From assembly GCF_030036535.1 (NCBI RefSeq), contig NZ_CP080389.1, positions 62,001-126,000 of the forward strand: a stretch of DNA of 64,000 nt. Reading direction: 5' to 3'. The translations under genes were made by a program, and so were the position numbers. This DNA comes from Agrobacterium cucumeris (GTDB lineage: Bacteria; Pseudomonadota; Alphaproteobacteria; Rhizobiales; Rhizobiaceae). The number at the start of each line of letters is the position of its first letter. Positions within the stretch are counted from its first letter, which is position 1. Shown here in pieces: positions 16,777-24,439 of this stretch. The notes under the pieces were generated by a model. The model saw only the letters and a program-made list of their open reading frames with translations, was not told where the DNA came from and did no database searches.

Positions 16777-18000
16777 ATGTCCACTTCTTCCGCTCAGTCC
16801 ACAAGTGATGTACATCTGCCTTCCACCAAGCAAGTACATATTGCCGTGCTATTCGCGTTGGGTGTTTCCCACCTATGCAACGACACGATACAGTCCATCA
16901 TCCCAGCCGTATATCCACTTGTAAAGGCAGAGTTTTCCCTCGATTTTATGCAGATCGGCATAATTACACTTGTGTTCCAGATTGCGGGAGCCCTTTTCCA
17001 ACCGGCGATAGGCCTCTACACAGATCGTCATCCGCTCCCGTACTCCGCGGCTTTCGGCATGATCTTCACTATGGCTGGCCTTGCTGCGCTGGCTTACGCC
17101 TCCTCCTATCCGCTAGTGCTAATTGCTGTCACTTTGATCGGAATTGGATCATCAATCTTTCATCCCGAGGCAACCCGCGCTGCCCGCTACGCGTCCGGGG
17201 GAAGGCAGGGCCTGGCGCAAGGAATCTTCCAAGTCGGTGGACAGATTGGCGGCGCGTTGGGACCACTAGCCGCTGCGTTCTTGATTGTGTCGAACGGTCG
17301 ACAAAGCGTCGCCGTATTCACAATCCTGGTTGTAATCGCGATTTTTCTGCTTGTCTGGACCGCCCGTCAGTCCGATCAGATCAAATCGCACTTTGAGGCT
17401 TACAAAAAGGCCGCGGGCGAAGCTGGCAGCATTTATCCGCGCCGAGCCGTCATTATTGGGATGGGCATTTTGACCGTTCTAATGGCCTCTAAGCTCTCCT
17501 ATCTCGAAGGGTTCCGCTCTTTCTACACCTTTTACTTGATCGACCGCTTCAACGTGTCCGTCGAAACATCCCAATTGATGCTTTTTGTATTTTTCATATC
17601 TTCAGCCGTTGGCGTTCTGCTGGGCGGATTAGTGGGCGATAGGATCGGGAGGTATCAGATCATCTGGATCTCGATACTCGGTCCACTGCCGTTCACTCTA
17701 CTTCTGCCCTTTGCAGATTTCTTTTGGACTGGCGTGTTAACCGTGGTGATCAACCTTCTGATGGCAAGCGCGTTCGCTTCGATCATGATCTACGCCATGG
17801 AACTGGTACCTAGCCGTATAGGGCTCATAGGCGGTCTCTTTTACGGCTTGAACTTCGCGATTGGTGGCGTCGCCGCTGCTTTGCTGGGATCATTGGCTGA
17901 TCGCGTTGGGATCGAAGGGGTGTACAGCGTTTGTTCATTCCTGCCAGTTGTTGGCGTTCTAGCCGTGTTCCTACCGCGTCTTCGTAGCAAACGCTCATGA
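16777..18000 (+). CDS. MFS transporter, fosmidomycin-resistance (Fsr)-like
   Basis: A 407-residue major-facilitator protein with about 12 hydrophobic helices. I chose the ATG at 16777 (AAGGA upstream at 16761); the longer frame to 16651 adds 42 non-membrane residues. The first helix HIAVLFALGVSHLCNDTIQS, the GIGSSIFHPEATRAARYASG segment and QGIFQVGGQIGGALGPL are typical of the Fsr subgroup, whose founding member exports fosmidomycin. Drug or metabolite export is likely, substrate unknown. Divergent from a LysR gene, and a strong terminator hairpin lies downstream at 18119. Confidence 0.9.
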   Translation: MSTSSAQSTSDVHLPSTKQVHIAVLFALGVSHLCNDTIQSIIPAVYPLVKAEFSLDFMQIGIITLVFQIAGALFQPAIGLYTDRHPLPYSAAFGMIFTMAGLAALAYASSYPLVLIAVTLIGIGSSIFHPEATRAARYASGGRQGLAQGIFQVGGQIGGALGPLAAAFLIVSNGRQSVAVFTILVVIAIFLLVWTARQSDQIKSHFEAYKKAAGEAGSIYPRRAVIIGMGILTVLMASKLSYLEGFRSFYTFYLIDRFNVSVETSQLMLFVFFISSAVGVLLGGLVGDRIGRYQIIWISILGPLPFTLLLPFADFFWTGVLTVVINLLMASAFASIMIYAMELVPSRIGLIGGLFYGLNFAIGGVAAALLGSLADRVGIEGVYSVCSFLPVVGVLAVFLPRLRSKRS

Positions 18001-18118
18001 TTATACGGACACAAGCACGTTGAGGTACCTTGCGCTCGGCGGCGGCCAAGCATGTTCGAGAAGCGCAATTAATTAGATAGTTGGCATGGGACCAGCTACC
18101 TCCCCTGGTTCAGCCAAC

Positions 18119-18150
18119 CAGAATGCCGCCGCAGTGTCGGCGGCATTCTG
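18119..18150. terminator. Strong stem-loop terminator downstream of the MFS gene
   Basis: Perfect 13-bp stem (left arm CAGAATGCCGCCG) with a 6-nt loop, followed on the plus strand by TTT. It sits about 120 bp after the MFS stop and next to the 3' end of the broken epoxide hydrolase on the other strand, so it may serve both directions. Confidence 0.75.
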
Positions 18151-18159
18151 TTTGAGCCC

Positions 18160-18710
18160 CCGCGTCGAAGCTAGCCGTATTGGCGCCCTTGAGCTCGGCG
18201 GCTGCATGGCCTTTTGACTATAGCCCGAACGACGATCGTCCCGGTGAGCCAGTAGGTCATGATGTCTGTGATCAGCCCGTCGCGACCAAAGCGTGCGTCG
18301 GTCTCTTCCGCCGCCCATGCCCGCCATGAAGCTCATGATCCAGGCGGCGAGGCCGACTGGCGAGTGGTTCATGGCAAAGACAGACTTTGCGGCTTGGTAG
18401 CGCGCAGATTTAAGGCGCCATGAGCGAAGAACCACTGCTGGATGGCCGCGGCATAGGCCTGCTCGGGCGGGGTAAGCAAGGCAAAGTCGGTGACCCGTCG
18501 GGGCGGCCGACATCGGTCAAGTGGTAGCCGAGCAGCTGCTCGGATGATGCTGAGCCAGCGACATCGAGATGATCGAGCCGCTGTCGCCGCCCGCGACGAT
18601 AAACCTGCCATAACGCCGGGTCTCGTTAATGAGCTTGGAGAAGAGGTCAGCGACCCGGTCCATCGGCAGCGCCGTGCGGATTGAAGAGCCGGAGCCGGCA
18701 ATGGACGGAC
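18160..18710 (-). pseudogene. Broken epoxide hydrolase (EHN-type) fragment
   Basis: Homology is spread over several minus-strand frames. One frame (about 18665-18530) reads MDRVADLFSKLINETRRYGR, then FIVAGGDSGS with the nucleophile-Asp motif, then LAQHHP. A one-base loss moves it to LLGYHLTD, and another frame reads PPEQAYAAAIQQWFFAHGA followed by RATKPQSL. The next frame reads NHSPVGLAAWIMSFMAG. This order matches the alpha/beta epoxide hydrolases with an N-terminal EHN domain. N-terminal and C-terminal parts are missing, and the gene is dead. Confidence 0.75.
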
Positions 18711-18848
18711 AATGACATGGAAGTTCTTCGACAGCGCGCCGTTGTGTCAGGCGGCGGTTTGGAAACGGTTGCGTCGACGACCACCGCGGTGTTGGTGATC
18801 AGCTTGCAAACCCATGCCATCGCCGCCAGGTGGAAACGGCGATACTAC

Positions 18849-19502
18849 TCACGGAAGCAATTCTATTAGCACTGAAGCTGCCTCGCTTATGTCACGGCCA
18901 GTTGCCTCCGATGCCGCGCATGCGTCCTTTCGCCTAAGGGCGTTTATCATCTTCTCGTGCTCGTCGTTGGCAATTGAATGGTATCGGCCTTCTTGCGCTA
19001 GGCCATTGAGCCAAGGACCGGTTCTAAGCCAGCATAGGCCAATCAACTGTTGCAGATAGGGCAGGTTGGACGCTTCATAAATTGTAAAATGAAACGTTTG
19101 ATTGTCTGCAAGGTAATCTGGGAACGAACGATTGTTTATTGCCACTTGCATCCGTGCCGACAACGCATGAAGTCGGTCACAGAGTTCTTCCCCTGCACGA
19201 GTCGCCGCCGCTTCGACAGCTAGGCGTTCTAGTCGAAGACGTATGTCGGTAACTTCGACGAACCGGTCGCGGGTCATCACCGGGACCTGGATGCTACGAT
19301 TGGCCGCCAGCTGCAGAGCGCCCTCTGCGATAAGCCGTTGCAAGGCCTCCCGCACCGGTGTCGACGAGATACCTAAGCTCGAGCCAATGCCGCGGATGGT
19401 TAAAGGCTGCCCAGGCGCGAGCCTGCCGGTCAGTAGCGCGTTGCGCAACGCAACGTACGCCTGTTCGTGCAACGGCTCCGACGTTAACTGAGTGAACTCC
19501 AT
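18849..19502 (-). CDS. GntR-family transcriptional regulator (FCD subgroup) of the diol dehydratase operon
   Basis: A 217-residue regulator. The start is the ATG at 19502 (GGAAGAG upstream) and not the longer frame to 19571. The HTH is in ALLTGRLAPGQPLTIRGIGS to GISSTPVREALQRLIAEGAL, and the FCD domain carries NQTFHFTIYEASNLPYLQQL. It is the last gene on the minus strand of the 11-kb operon beginning at 29896, with a 117-bp spacer after the aminotransferase-family gene. It is the best candidate for sensing the operon's substrate or an intermediate. Confidence 0.88.
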   Translation of the reverse strand: MEFTQLTSEPLHEQAYVALRNALLTGRLAPGQPLTIRGIGSSLGISSTPVREALQRLIAEGALQLAANRSIQVPVMTRDRFVEVTDIRLRLERLAVEAAATRAGEELCDRLHALSARMQVAINNRSFPDYLADNQTFHFTIYEASNLPYLQQLIGLCWLRTGPWLNGLAQEGRYHSIANDEHEKMINALRRKDACAASEATGRDISEAASVLIELLP

Positions 19503-19619
19503 TTGCTCTTCCAAGTTTGGGCTGCCAAAAGAAGCCGTCCGCGCAATGCGAACGTGGCCACTCCTTGGCATTCGGAGTAGACGAGCACATGGCCGGGATT
19601 TCCCACTAATGCTCGTCGG

Positions 19620-20927
19620 TCAATAGGCATTGAAAGCCGCTTTGATGGATTCTACGAGCCGCTCCGCGTCGCTGCGGCCAAGGACTAGAGGGGGCCGAAT
19701 TTTCAGAATATTTGCCCCCGGTCCGATTGCGCTTATCAGGGCCCCGTTTTGACGGAGATGGTTTACCACGTGGCTCGCAAGTCCGGCGTTGGCCTTATCG
19801 CCATCGATGCATTCCACAGCAAGGAACAGCCCCGCGCCACGCACTTGTGCGACATCATCACGCCCGGCGGTTACCTCACTAAAGCTCTTGAGGAGGAAAT
19901 CTCCGACGGTGCGCGAATTTTCCTGTAGGCCTTCCTGCTCAATAACGTCGAGTACAGCCATTCCGGCTGCACAAGCCACCGGGCTGCCGCCGAAAGTGTT
20001 GAAGTATCGTGCCTTTGTCCCAAACTCTTCGACGAGCTCAGGTCGTAGTGCGAGCCCGGCTACCGGAAAGCCATTTCCCATCGGTTTACCCAGACTTACC
20101 ATATCTGGAACAACGTCGTGGCGCTGAAATCCCCAAAAAGTCTCGCCTGTTCGGGCGAAACCTGGTTGCACTTCATCCGCGATAAAGAGTCCCCCCTCAG
20201 CTCGAATGAGCTCAACGGCGGGTTTGAGGAAACCCGGAGGATCAACATAGAGCCCATCGCTGGAGAAGATTGTATCAACGACGAACGCAGCAGGCTCGAT
20301 GCCGTCGCGGCGCATTTCGGCGATGGCTGCGGCGAGGTCGCGAGCGAGTAGCGCTCCCTGTTCCTCCGGTGGGACGCGGTACGAATCTGGCGCGGGGATC
20401 AGTCGAACCCTCGGTCCACGATGGACGAATTCACCTAAGGCAGGGGATATTTCCGAAACCGCCTCGGTCACGCCGTGATAGGCGCGGTTCGTCACGATGA
20501 CGCCCTGTCGCCCAGTGTACGACCGCGCGATCCTCAGTGCGAGGTCATTTGCCTCCGAGCCGGTACAGGTGAACATCATGTGGCCGAGCGCGTCAGGCAT
20601 GGATCTGAGCAACCTGTCCGCATAGGCGACCACGCCATCATGTAGATATCGGGTATGGGTATTGAGGATGCCGAGCTGGCGTGTGACCGCCTCAACGACC
20701 TTGGGGTGGCAGTGCCCCACGGATGTCACGTTATTGTAGGCATCGAGATAGGCTTTCCCCTTGTTGTCATAGAGCCAGACGCCTTCGCCGCGGACAAGAT
20801 GAAGGGGCTGCTCGTAAAACAGACGATAGGCAGGTCCAAGAACTTGGTTTCGATGCTCGATCAAAGCCACGTCCTCGGCGTCGAGAGCCGACAGGGTATT
20901 GGGATCAAACGCATTGACCATGGTCAT
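19620..20927 (-). CDS. Class III PLP enzyme, phospholyase-like (AGXT2L family)
   Basis: A 435-residue PLP-dependent enzyme of aminotransferase class III. The PLP lysine is in MVSLGKPMGNGFPV, the PLP-phosphate/ring contacts are in CTGSEANDLALRIAR and FIADEVQPGFARTG, and the N-terminal VGHCHPKVVEAV and NTHTRYLHD match the AGXT2L/ethanolamine-phosphate phospholyase subgroup more than omega-transaminases. Phospholyases eliminate phosphate and ammonia from O-phospho-amino-alcohols to give an aldehyde. The gene overlaps the upstream APH kinase by ATGA, exactly the partner such an enzyme needs. The assignment as lyase rather than transaminase is inference from context and subgroup. Confidence 0.85.
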   Translation of the reverse strand: MTMVNAFDPNTLSALDAEDVALIEHRNQVLGPAYRLFYEQPLHLVRGEGVWLYDNKGKAYLDAYNNVTSVGHCHPKVVEAVTRQLGILNTHTRYLHDGVVAYADRLLRSMPDALGHMMFTCTGSEANDLALRIARSYTGRQGVIVTNRAYHGVTEAVSEISPALGEFVHRGPRVRLIPAPDSYRVPPEEQGALLARDLAAAIAEMRRDGIEPAAFVVDTIFSSDGLYVDPPGFLKPAVELIRAEGGLFIADEVQPGFARTGETFWGFQRHDVVPDMVSLGKPMGNGFPVAGLALRPELVEEFGTKARYFNTFGGSPVACAAGMAVLDVIEQEGLQENSRTVGDFLLKSFSEVTAGRDDVAQVRGAGLFLAVECIDGDKANAGLASHVVNHLRQNGALISAIGPGANILKIRPPLVLGRSDAERLVESIKAAFNAY

Positions 20928-22081
20928 TGTACATACTCCTGTGTGGCGGAAAGGGCGGCGGCGCGTAACGCGCGCGCGGTCGGGACGACGCCAATTTCGT
21001 CGATAACGTCGAGCCCGCGCAGTGATGCGGCGGCGTTTCGCATAATGTAGCTCGCATTTTCAGGATAACGCCTTGCGCGCCACGAGGTGATGGCGAGCGT
21101 TGTAAGATGACGCAGCCGGATTAAATCCGGCAACAGCGATAGTTCGTCCTCATCAAGCGGCAGCACGCTGACGTAGCCGCCAACCATATCAGCTGCACGA
21201 CGCAAAGGTTCCGCGTCATCCGTAATGTGATAGGAGCAAGCGACAGCTAAGTCACAAATGATCGGTGTGTGTACCATATCGCCGAAATCAATGATCCCGG
21301 TCAGACGGGACGCATCCACTTGGTCAACCACCAGGTTGTGGGGGTTAAAGTCATTGTGAACGATCTGGGTGCGAAAGTGCGGAAGCTGTGGAGCGATTTC
21401 AGCGTCGAAACGGTCGAGTAGCAAGGCTAACCGCGTGCGGAGCTGGCCATTTTCGATGGCTTCCAGCATGGGACGCAGTCTTCCAGCATGCTTGATGTCC
21501 CATTGCAGGGCGTGGCCCGCTGCCGGATGAAAAAAGCCGCGCAACGCCTTTGTCAACTGTGCAAGCAGGACGCCAATCTCCCGGTAAACCGTGGACCTCG
21601 GATTGGCTGCATGTAACATCGTGCCATCGATAAAGGTCAGCAACCGCGCGACGTGTTCTTGCCCAGATGGTCCCTGGATAATCTCCCAAGGTTCGCCGGA
21701 CAGGGTTTGGCATATCCGCTGCACGGGCAGTGAAGGATCGACGGCTGCGATATGCGCAAGAGCCGCGGTCTGCATGGCAGTGACATCGCGATCTTCCGCC
21801 ACGTTTGTGATCTTGAGCAACGCCTGCTCGCCGCTTGTTAGGCGGACGTAGAAGTTGGAATCTCGTTCCGATGATAGCATCCTTATCTCGCCGGAAACGC
21901 CAAATACGCGCTTGGCAATATCGCTTGCTTCTTCCGGGGAGATCCCTGGTGGCGCAACCGACAGAAGCGAACTCTCATCGGCGTTTCCGGTCGGAAATGA
22001 GGAGAAGCAATCGGTCGAAACAATAAATGGCGGCAGCTCAGAGGAGACGCCAGCTCCGCCCGCTCGAGGATTAATGACCAC
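20924..22081 (-). CDS. APH-fold kinase, hydroxylysine-kinase-like
   Basis: A 385-residue aminoglycoside phosphotransferase-fold kinase. The catalytic loop is IVHNDFNPHNLVV (Brenner motif, Asp then Asn) and the metal-binding motif is GIIDFGDMVHTP. An N-terminal nucleotide-binding lobe includes SERDSNFYVRL and ALLKITN. The pattern is that of hydroxylysine/amino-alcohol kinases (HYKK/AGPHD1). It precedes and overlaps the phospholyase-type gene, suggesting that it phosphorylates an amino alcohol which the next enzyme splits. The start is uncertain by up to about 40 residues because the N-terminus is poorly conserved. Confidence 0.82.
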   Translation of the reverse strand: MVINPRAGGAGVSSELPPFIVSTDCFSSFPTGNADESSLLSVAPPGISPEEASDIAKRVFGVSGEIRMLSSERDSNFYVRLTSGEQALLKITNVAEDRDVTAMQTAALAHIAAVDPSLPVQRICQTLSGEPWEIIQGPSGQEHVARLLTFIDGTMLHAANPRSTVYREIGVLLAQLTKALRGFFHPAAGHALQWDIKHAGRLRPMLEAIENGQLRTRLALLLDRFDAEIAPQLPHFRTQIVHNDFNPHNLVVDQVDASRLTGIIDFGDMVHTPIICDLAVACSYHITDDAEPLRRAADMVGGYVSVLPLDEDELSLLPDLIRLRHLTTLAITSWRARRYPENASYIMRNAAASLRGLDVIDEIGVVPTARALRAAALSATQEYVQ

Positions 22082-22115
22082 GGTTGTATCCTTTGGTTAT
22101 GTATCGGGCCGCACG

Positions 22116-22907
22116 TCAGACCGAAGAGTTACTGCCGCCGGCAAGGCACTCGCCACCATCAACCACCAGCGCATGACCGGTGATAAAGGACGAGCGGTCC
22201 GAGCAGAGAAAGAGGACAGCTTCGGCGATCTCCTCCGGCCGACCGAAGCGGCCCATTGGCACGAGATCGCGCACGACGTTTTCCAAAGCCGCGCGGCCGC
22301 CGAGCTGGGCCTCGTACGGACCATTGAACGGCGTATCGACCCAGCCGGGGCAAAGTGCATTCACCCGGATGCCATCGCGGGCGTAGTCCAGTGCGATCTG
22401 CTTCGTCATGGTTATAACGGCCGACTTGGTGGTGATATAGGCAAGCATCCCTTTGTCGAGGAACACGCCGGCATTCGAGGCGGTATTGAGGATAACGCCG
22501 CCGCCCTGTGCCCGCATGTGCGGCAGCGCCGCCTTGCAGGCCGTGAACTGCGCTACGACGTTGATCTCGTAGCTTTTGCGCATGTCGTCGGCATTTATCG
22601 CTTCCAGCGCGCCTCCGATTTGGATCCCGGCGTGATTGTGCAGGATATTGAGAGCGCCGTGTTCGCGGACGAGCTTGGCGAATACCTCGGTGACGGCGGA
22701 ATCGTCCGCTACATCCATCACGGAGGACGCGGCCAGGCCGCCGGCGGCGAGGATGGCCTGCGCAGTCTCCTCGGCCAGTGCCTCGTCTCGGTCGGTCACC
22801 ATCACGAAGGCACCGTTGGCCCCAAGGATAAAGGCGGATTGCCGCCCGATACCGGAGCCCGCTGCGGTCACGAGCGCGGTTCTGCCGCTGAGGATCTTTT
22901 CGCTCAT
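22116..22907 (-). CDS. Short-chain dehydrogenase/reductase (SDR)
   Basis: A 263-residue classical SDR. The cofactor glycines are in VTAAGSGIGRQSA, followed by VMDVADDSA, HNHAG (in place of NNAG), the catalytic Ser in LNTASNAGV and YITTK (YxxxK). The C-terminus is GHALVVDGGEC. It lies between the importer ATPase (ATGA overlap) and the APH kinase in the diol dehydratase operon. It probably oxidises an alcohol or reduces an aldehyde of the same pathway; the direction is unknown. Confidence 0.9.
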   Translation of the reverse strand: MSEKILSGRTALVTAAGSGIGRQSAFILGANGAFVMVTDRDEALAEETAQAILAAGGLAASSVMDVADDSAVTEVFAKLVREHGALNILHNHAGIQIGGALEAINADDMRKSYEINVVAQFTACKAALPHMRAQGGGVILNTASNAGVFLDKGMLAYITTKSAVITMTKQIALDYARDGIRVNALCPGWVDTPFNGPYEAQLGGRAALENVVRDLVPMGRFGRPEEIAEAVLFLCSDRSSFITGHALVVDGGECLAGGSNSSV

Positions 22908-24001
22908 GGAGTGTCTCCGACATGGCGCAAGCTGCGCTCGGTCTTCGCGTCAAACAGGTGCACGGCCCCGATGTCGATATAGAAGCTACGCACTTCGCCG
23001 CGTTCAGGCGCGGTGCCTGGTTGGAGACGCAACGTGACTTCCCGGTCGGCGAGATCACCGATGACGTAGACCTCGGCGCCGCACGGTTCGATCAGCGACG
23101 CTGTGATGGTGAAGGTCGGCCAATCGGAACGCCGCGCCTCCAGGTGGAACGCTTCTGGCCTGACGCCGAGCAACACCTCTCGACCGCGTTCCTCCTTCAG
23201 GTTAGCGAAGGCTGCCGGAAGAGGGAAGGAGAGGGCACCGTCGACTGAGATGAGGCCATCTTTGATCTTCGCGGGCAGGAGGTTCATGGCTGGGGAGCCG
23301 ATGAATTTTGCAACAAAGGTGGTGGCTGGGCGATTGTAGAGATCATCGGGCGAGCCGATCTGCTCAATGCTGCCGCCCCGCATGGCGACAATCCGATCAG
23401 CAAGCGTCATAGCTTCAATCTGGTCATGAGTAACGTAAATCACGGTCTGCTTCTCTTCCAGATGCATGCGCTTGATCTCGGCTCGCATCGTGGTACGGAG
23501 CTGCGCGTCGAGATTGGAGAGAGGCTCGTCAAAGAGATAAACCGCTGGCTCGCGCACCATCGCGCGGCCCATGGCGACACGCTGACGCTGGCCACCGGAG
23601 AGGTCCCGGGGCTTGCGTGCTAGCAGGTGTTCGATATGCAGCATCTTTGCCGCTCGGTTAACCTGCTCGTTGATTTCTGCTTGCGGGACCTTGGCTAGCT
23701 TTAGGCTGAAGCCCATGTTCTCCGCAGCGGTCATGTGCGGGTAGAGCGCATAGGACTGGAAGACCATTGCGATGTCACGATTGCGCGGCGAAAGATTTGT
23801 TACGTCTCTGTCGCCGATGCGGATCGCACCGGCAGTGGTAGTTTCCAGCCCGGCTATCATGCGCAGCAATGTGGTCTTGCCGCAACCTGAAGGCCCGACC
23901 AACACGACGAATTCTCCGTTGGCGATGCTCAAATCGAGATCGCGTATGATATCGACGGTGCCAAAGCTCTTAGCAAGCCGAACCACTTCTACCTGGGCCA
24001 T
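22904..24001 (-). CDS. ABC transporter ATP-binding protein (UgpC/MalK type, CUT1)
   Basis: A 365-residue ATPase. Walker A is GPSGCGKTTLL (about 36-46), the Q-loop is in MVFQSYALYPHMTAAENMGF, the signature is LSGGQRQRVAMGRA, Walker B is VYLFDEPLSNLD and the switch is YVTHDQIEAM. A C-terminal MalK-type regulatory domain (TOBE-like, LLGVRPEAFHLE) makes up the last third. It energises the two permeases at 26711 and 29075 and serves the binding protein at 27711. Placing the ATPase after the dehydratase genes is unusual but keeps the whole pathway in one transcript. Confidence 0.93.
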   Translation of the reverse strand: MAQVEVVRLAKSFGTVDIIRDLDLSIANGEFVVLVGPSGCGKTTLLRMIAGLETTTAGAIRIGDRDVTNLSPRNRDIAMVFQSYALYPHMTAAENMGFSLKLAKVPQAEINEQVNRAAKMLHIEHLLARKPRDLSGGQRQRVAMGRAMVREPAVYLFDEPLSNLDAQLRTTMRAEIKRMHLEEKQTVIYVTHDQIEAMTLADRIVAMRGGSIEQIGSPDDLYNRPATTFVAKFIGSPAMNLLPAKIKDGLISVDGALSFPLPAAFANLKEERGREVLLGVRPEAFHLEARRSDWPTFTITASLIEPCGAEVYVIGDLADREVTLRLQPGTAPERGEVRSFYIDIGAVHLFDAKTERSLRHVGDTP

Positions 24002-24016
24002 GCGAAATTTCCTCTT

Positions 24017-24439
24017 CTAGAATCTCTTTGAAAAAAGGCCGCGTCGTTCACAGACATCGGCAGCCTCTTCAATCAGGTCGGCTATGCGGGTTGCGCCATA
24101 GTCGCGCCGCATAAGCACGGCGCGCTCGCGCAGCTCAGTGGCGGATTTTGCGCGGCCGGGACGTAGCAGTTCGTAAGTATCGAGCAGCATGTCCTGCGGG
24201 ACAGCCACCAGCTCGGCGGCGCGCTCGAAATTCTCGGCCAGACGGTCGCGGTTGGTGGCGCGCGCCACATCGGCCTGCAAACGCAGCGCGTCGGGCGTGA
24301 TCGCCAGATCTTGGGCGGTGATCCTGCCTTCCAGGACGGCGTCGACCGTGAAATCCTCGAGGCCCAGCCCAGTCTTACTGCGCACCAGATGCGGCGCTTT
24401 TTCGGAGAGCGGGTAGAGTTCGCGTGCATCGGTGCTCAT
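24017..24439 (-). CDS. B12-dependent diol/glycerol dehydratase small subunit
   Basis: A 140-residue protein matching the PduE/DhaB3 small subunit. It has YPLSEKAPHLVRSKTGLGLE, DAVLEGRITAQDLAITPDAL, RLQADVARATNRDRLAENFE and a C-terminal YGATRIADLIEEAADVCERR. It overlaps the fused large-medium gene by ATGA. The small subunit completes the active dehydratase, which converts a 1,2-diol to the corresponding aldehyde by an adenosylcobalamin radical mechanism. Confidence 0.9.
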   Translation of the reverse strand: MSTDARELYPLSEKAPHLVRSKTGLGLEDFTVDAVLEGRITAQDLAITPDALRLQADVARATNRDRLAENFERAAELVAVPQDMLLDTYELLRPGRAKSATELRERAVLMRRDYGATRIADLIEEAADVCERRGLFSKRF

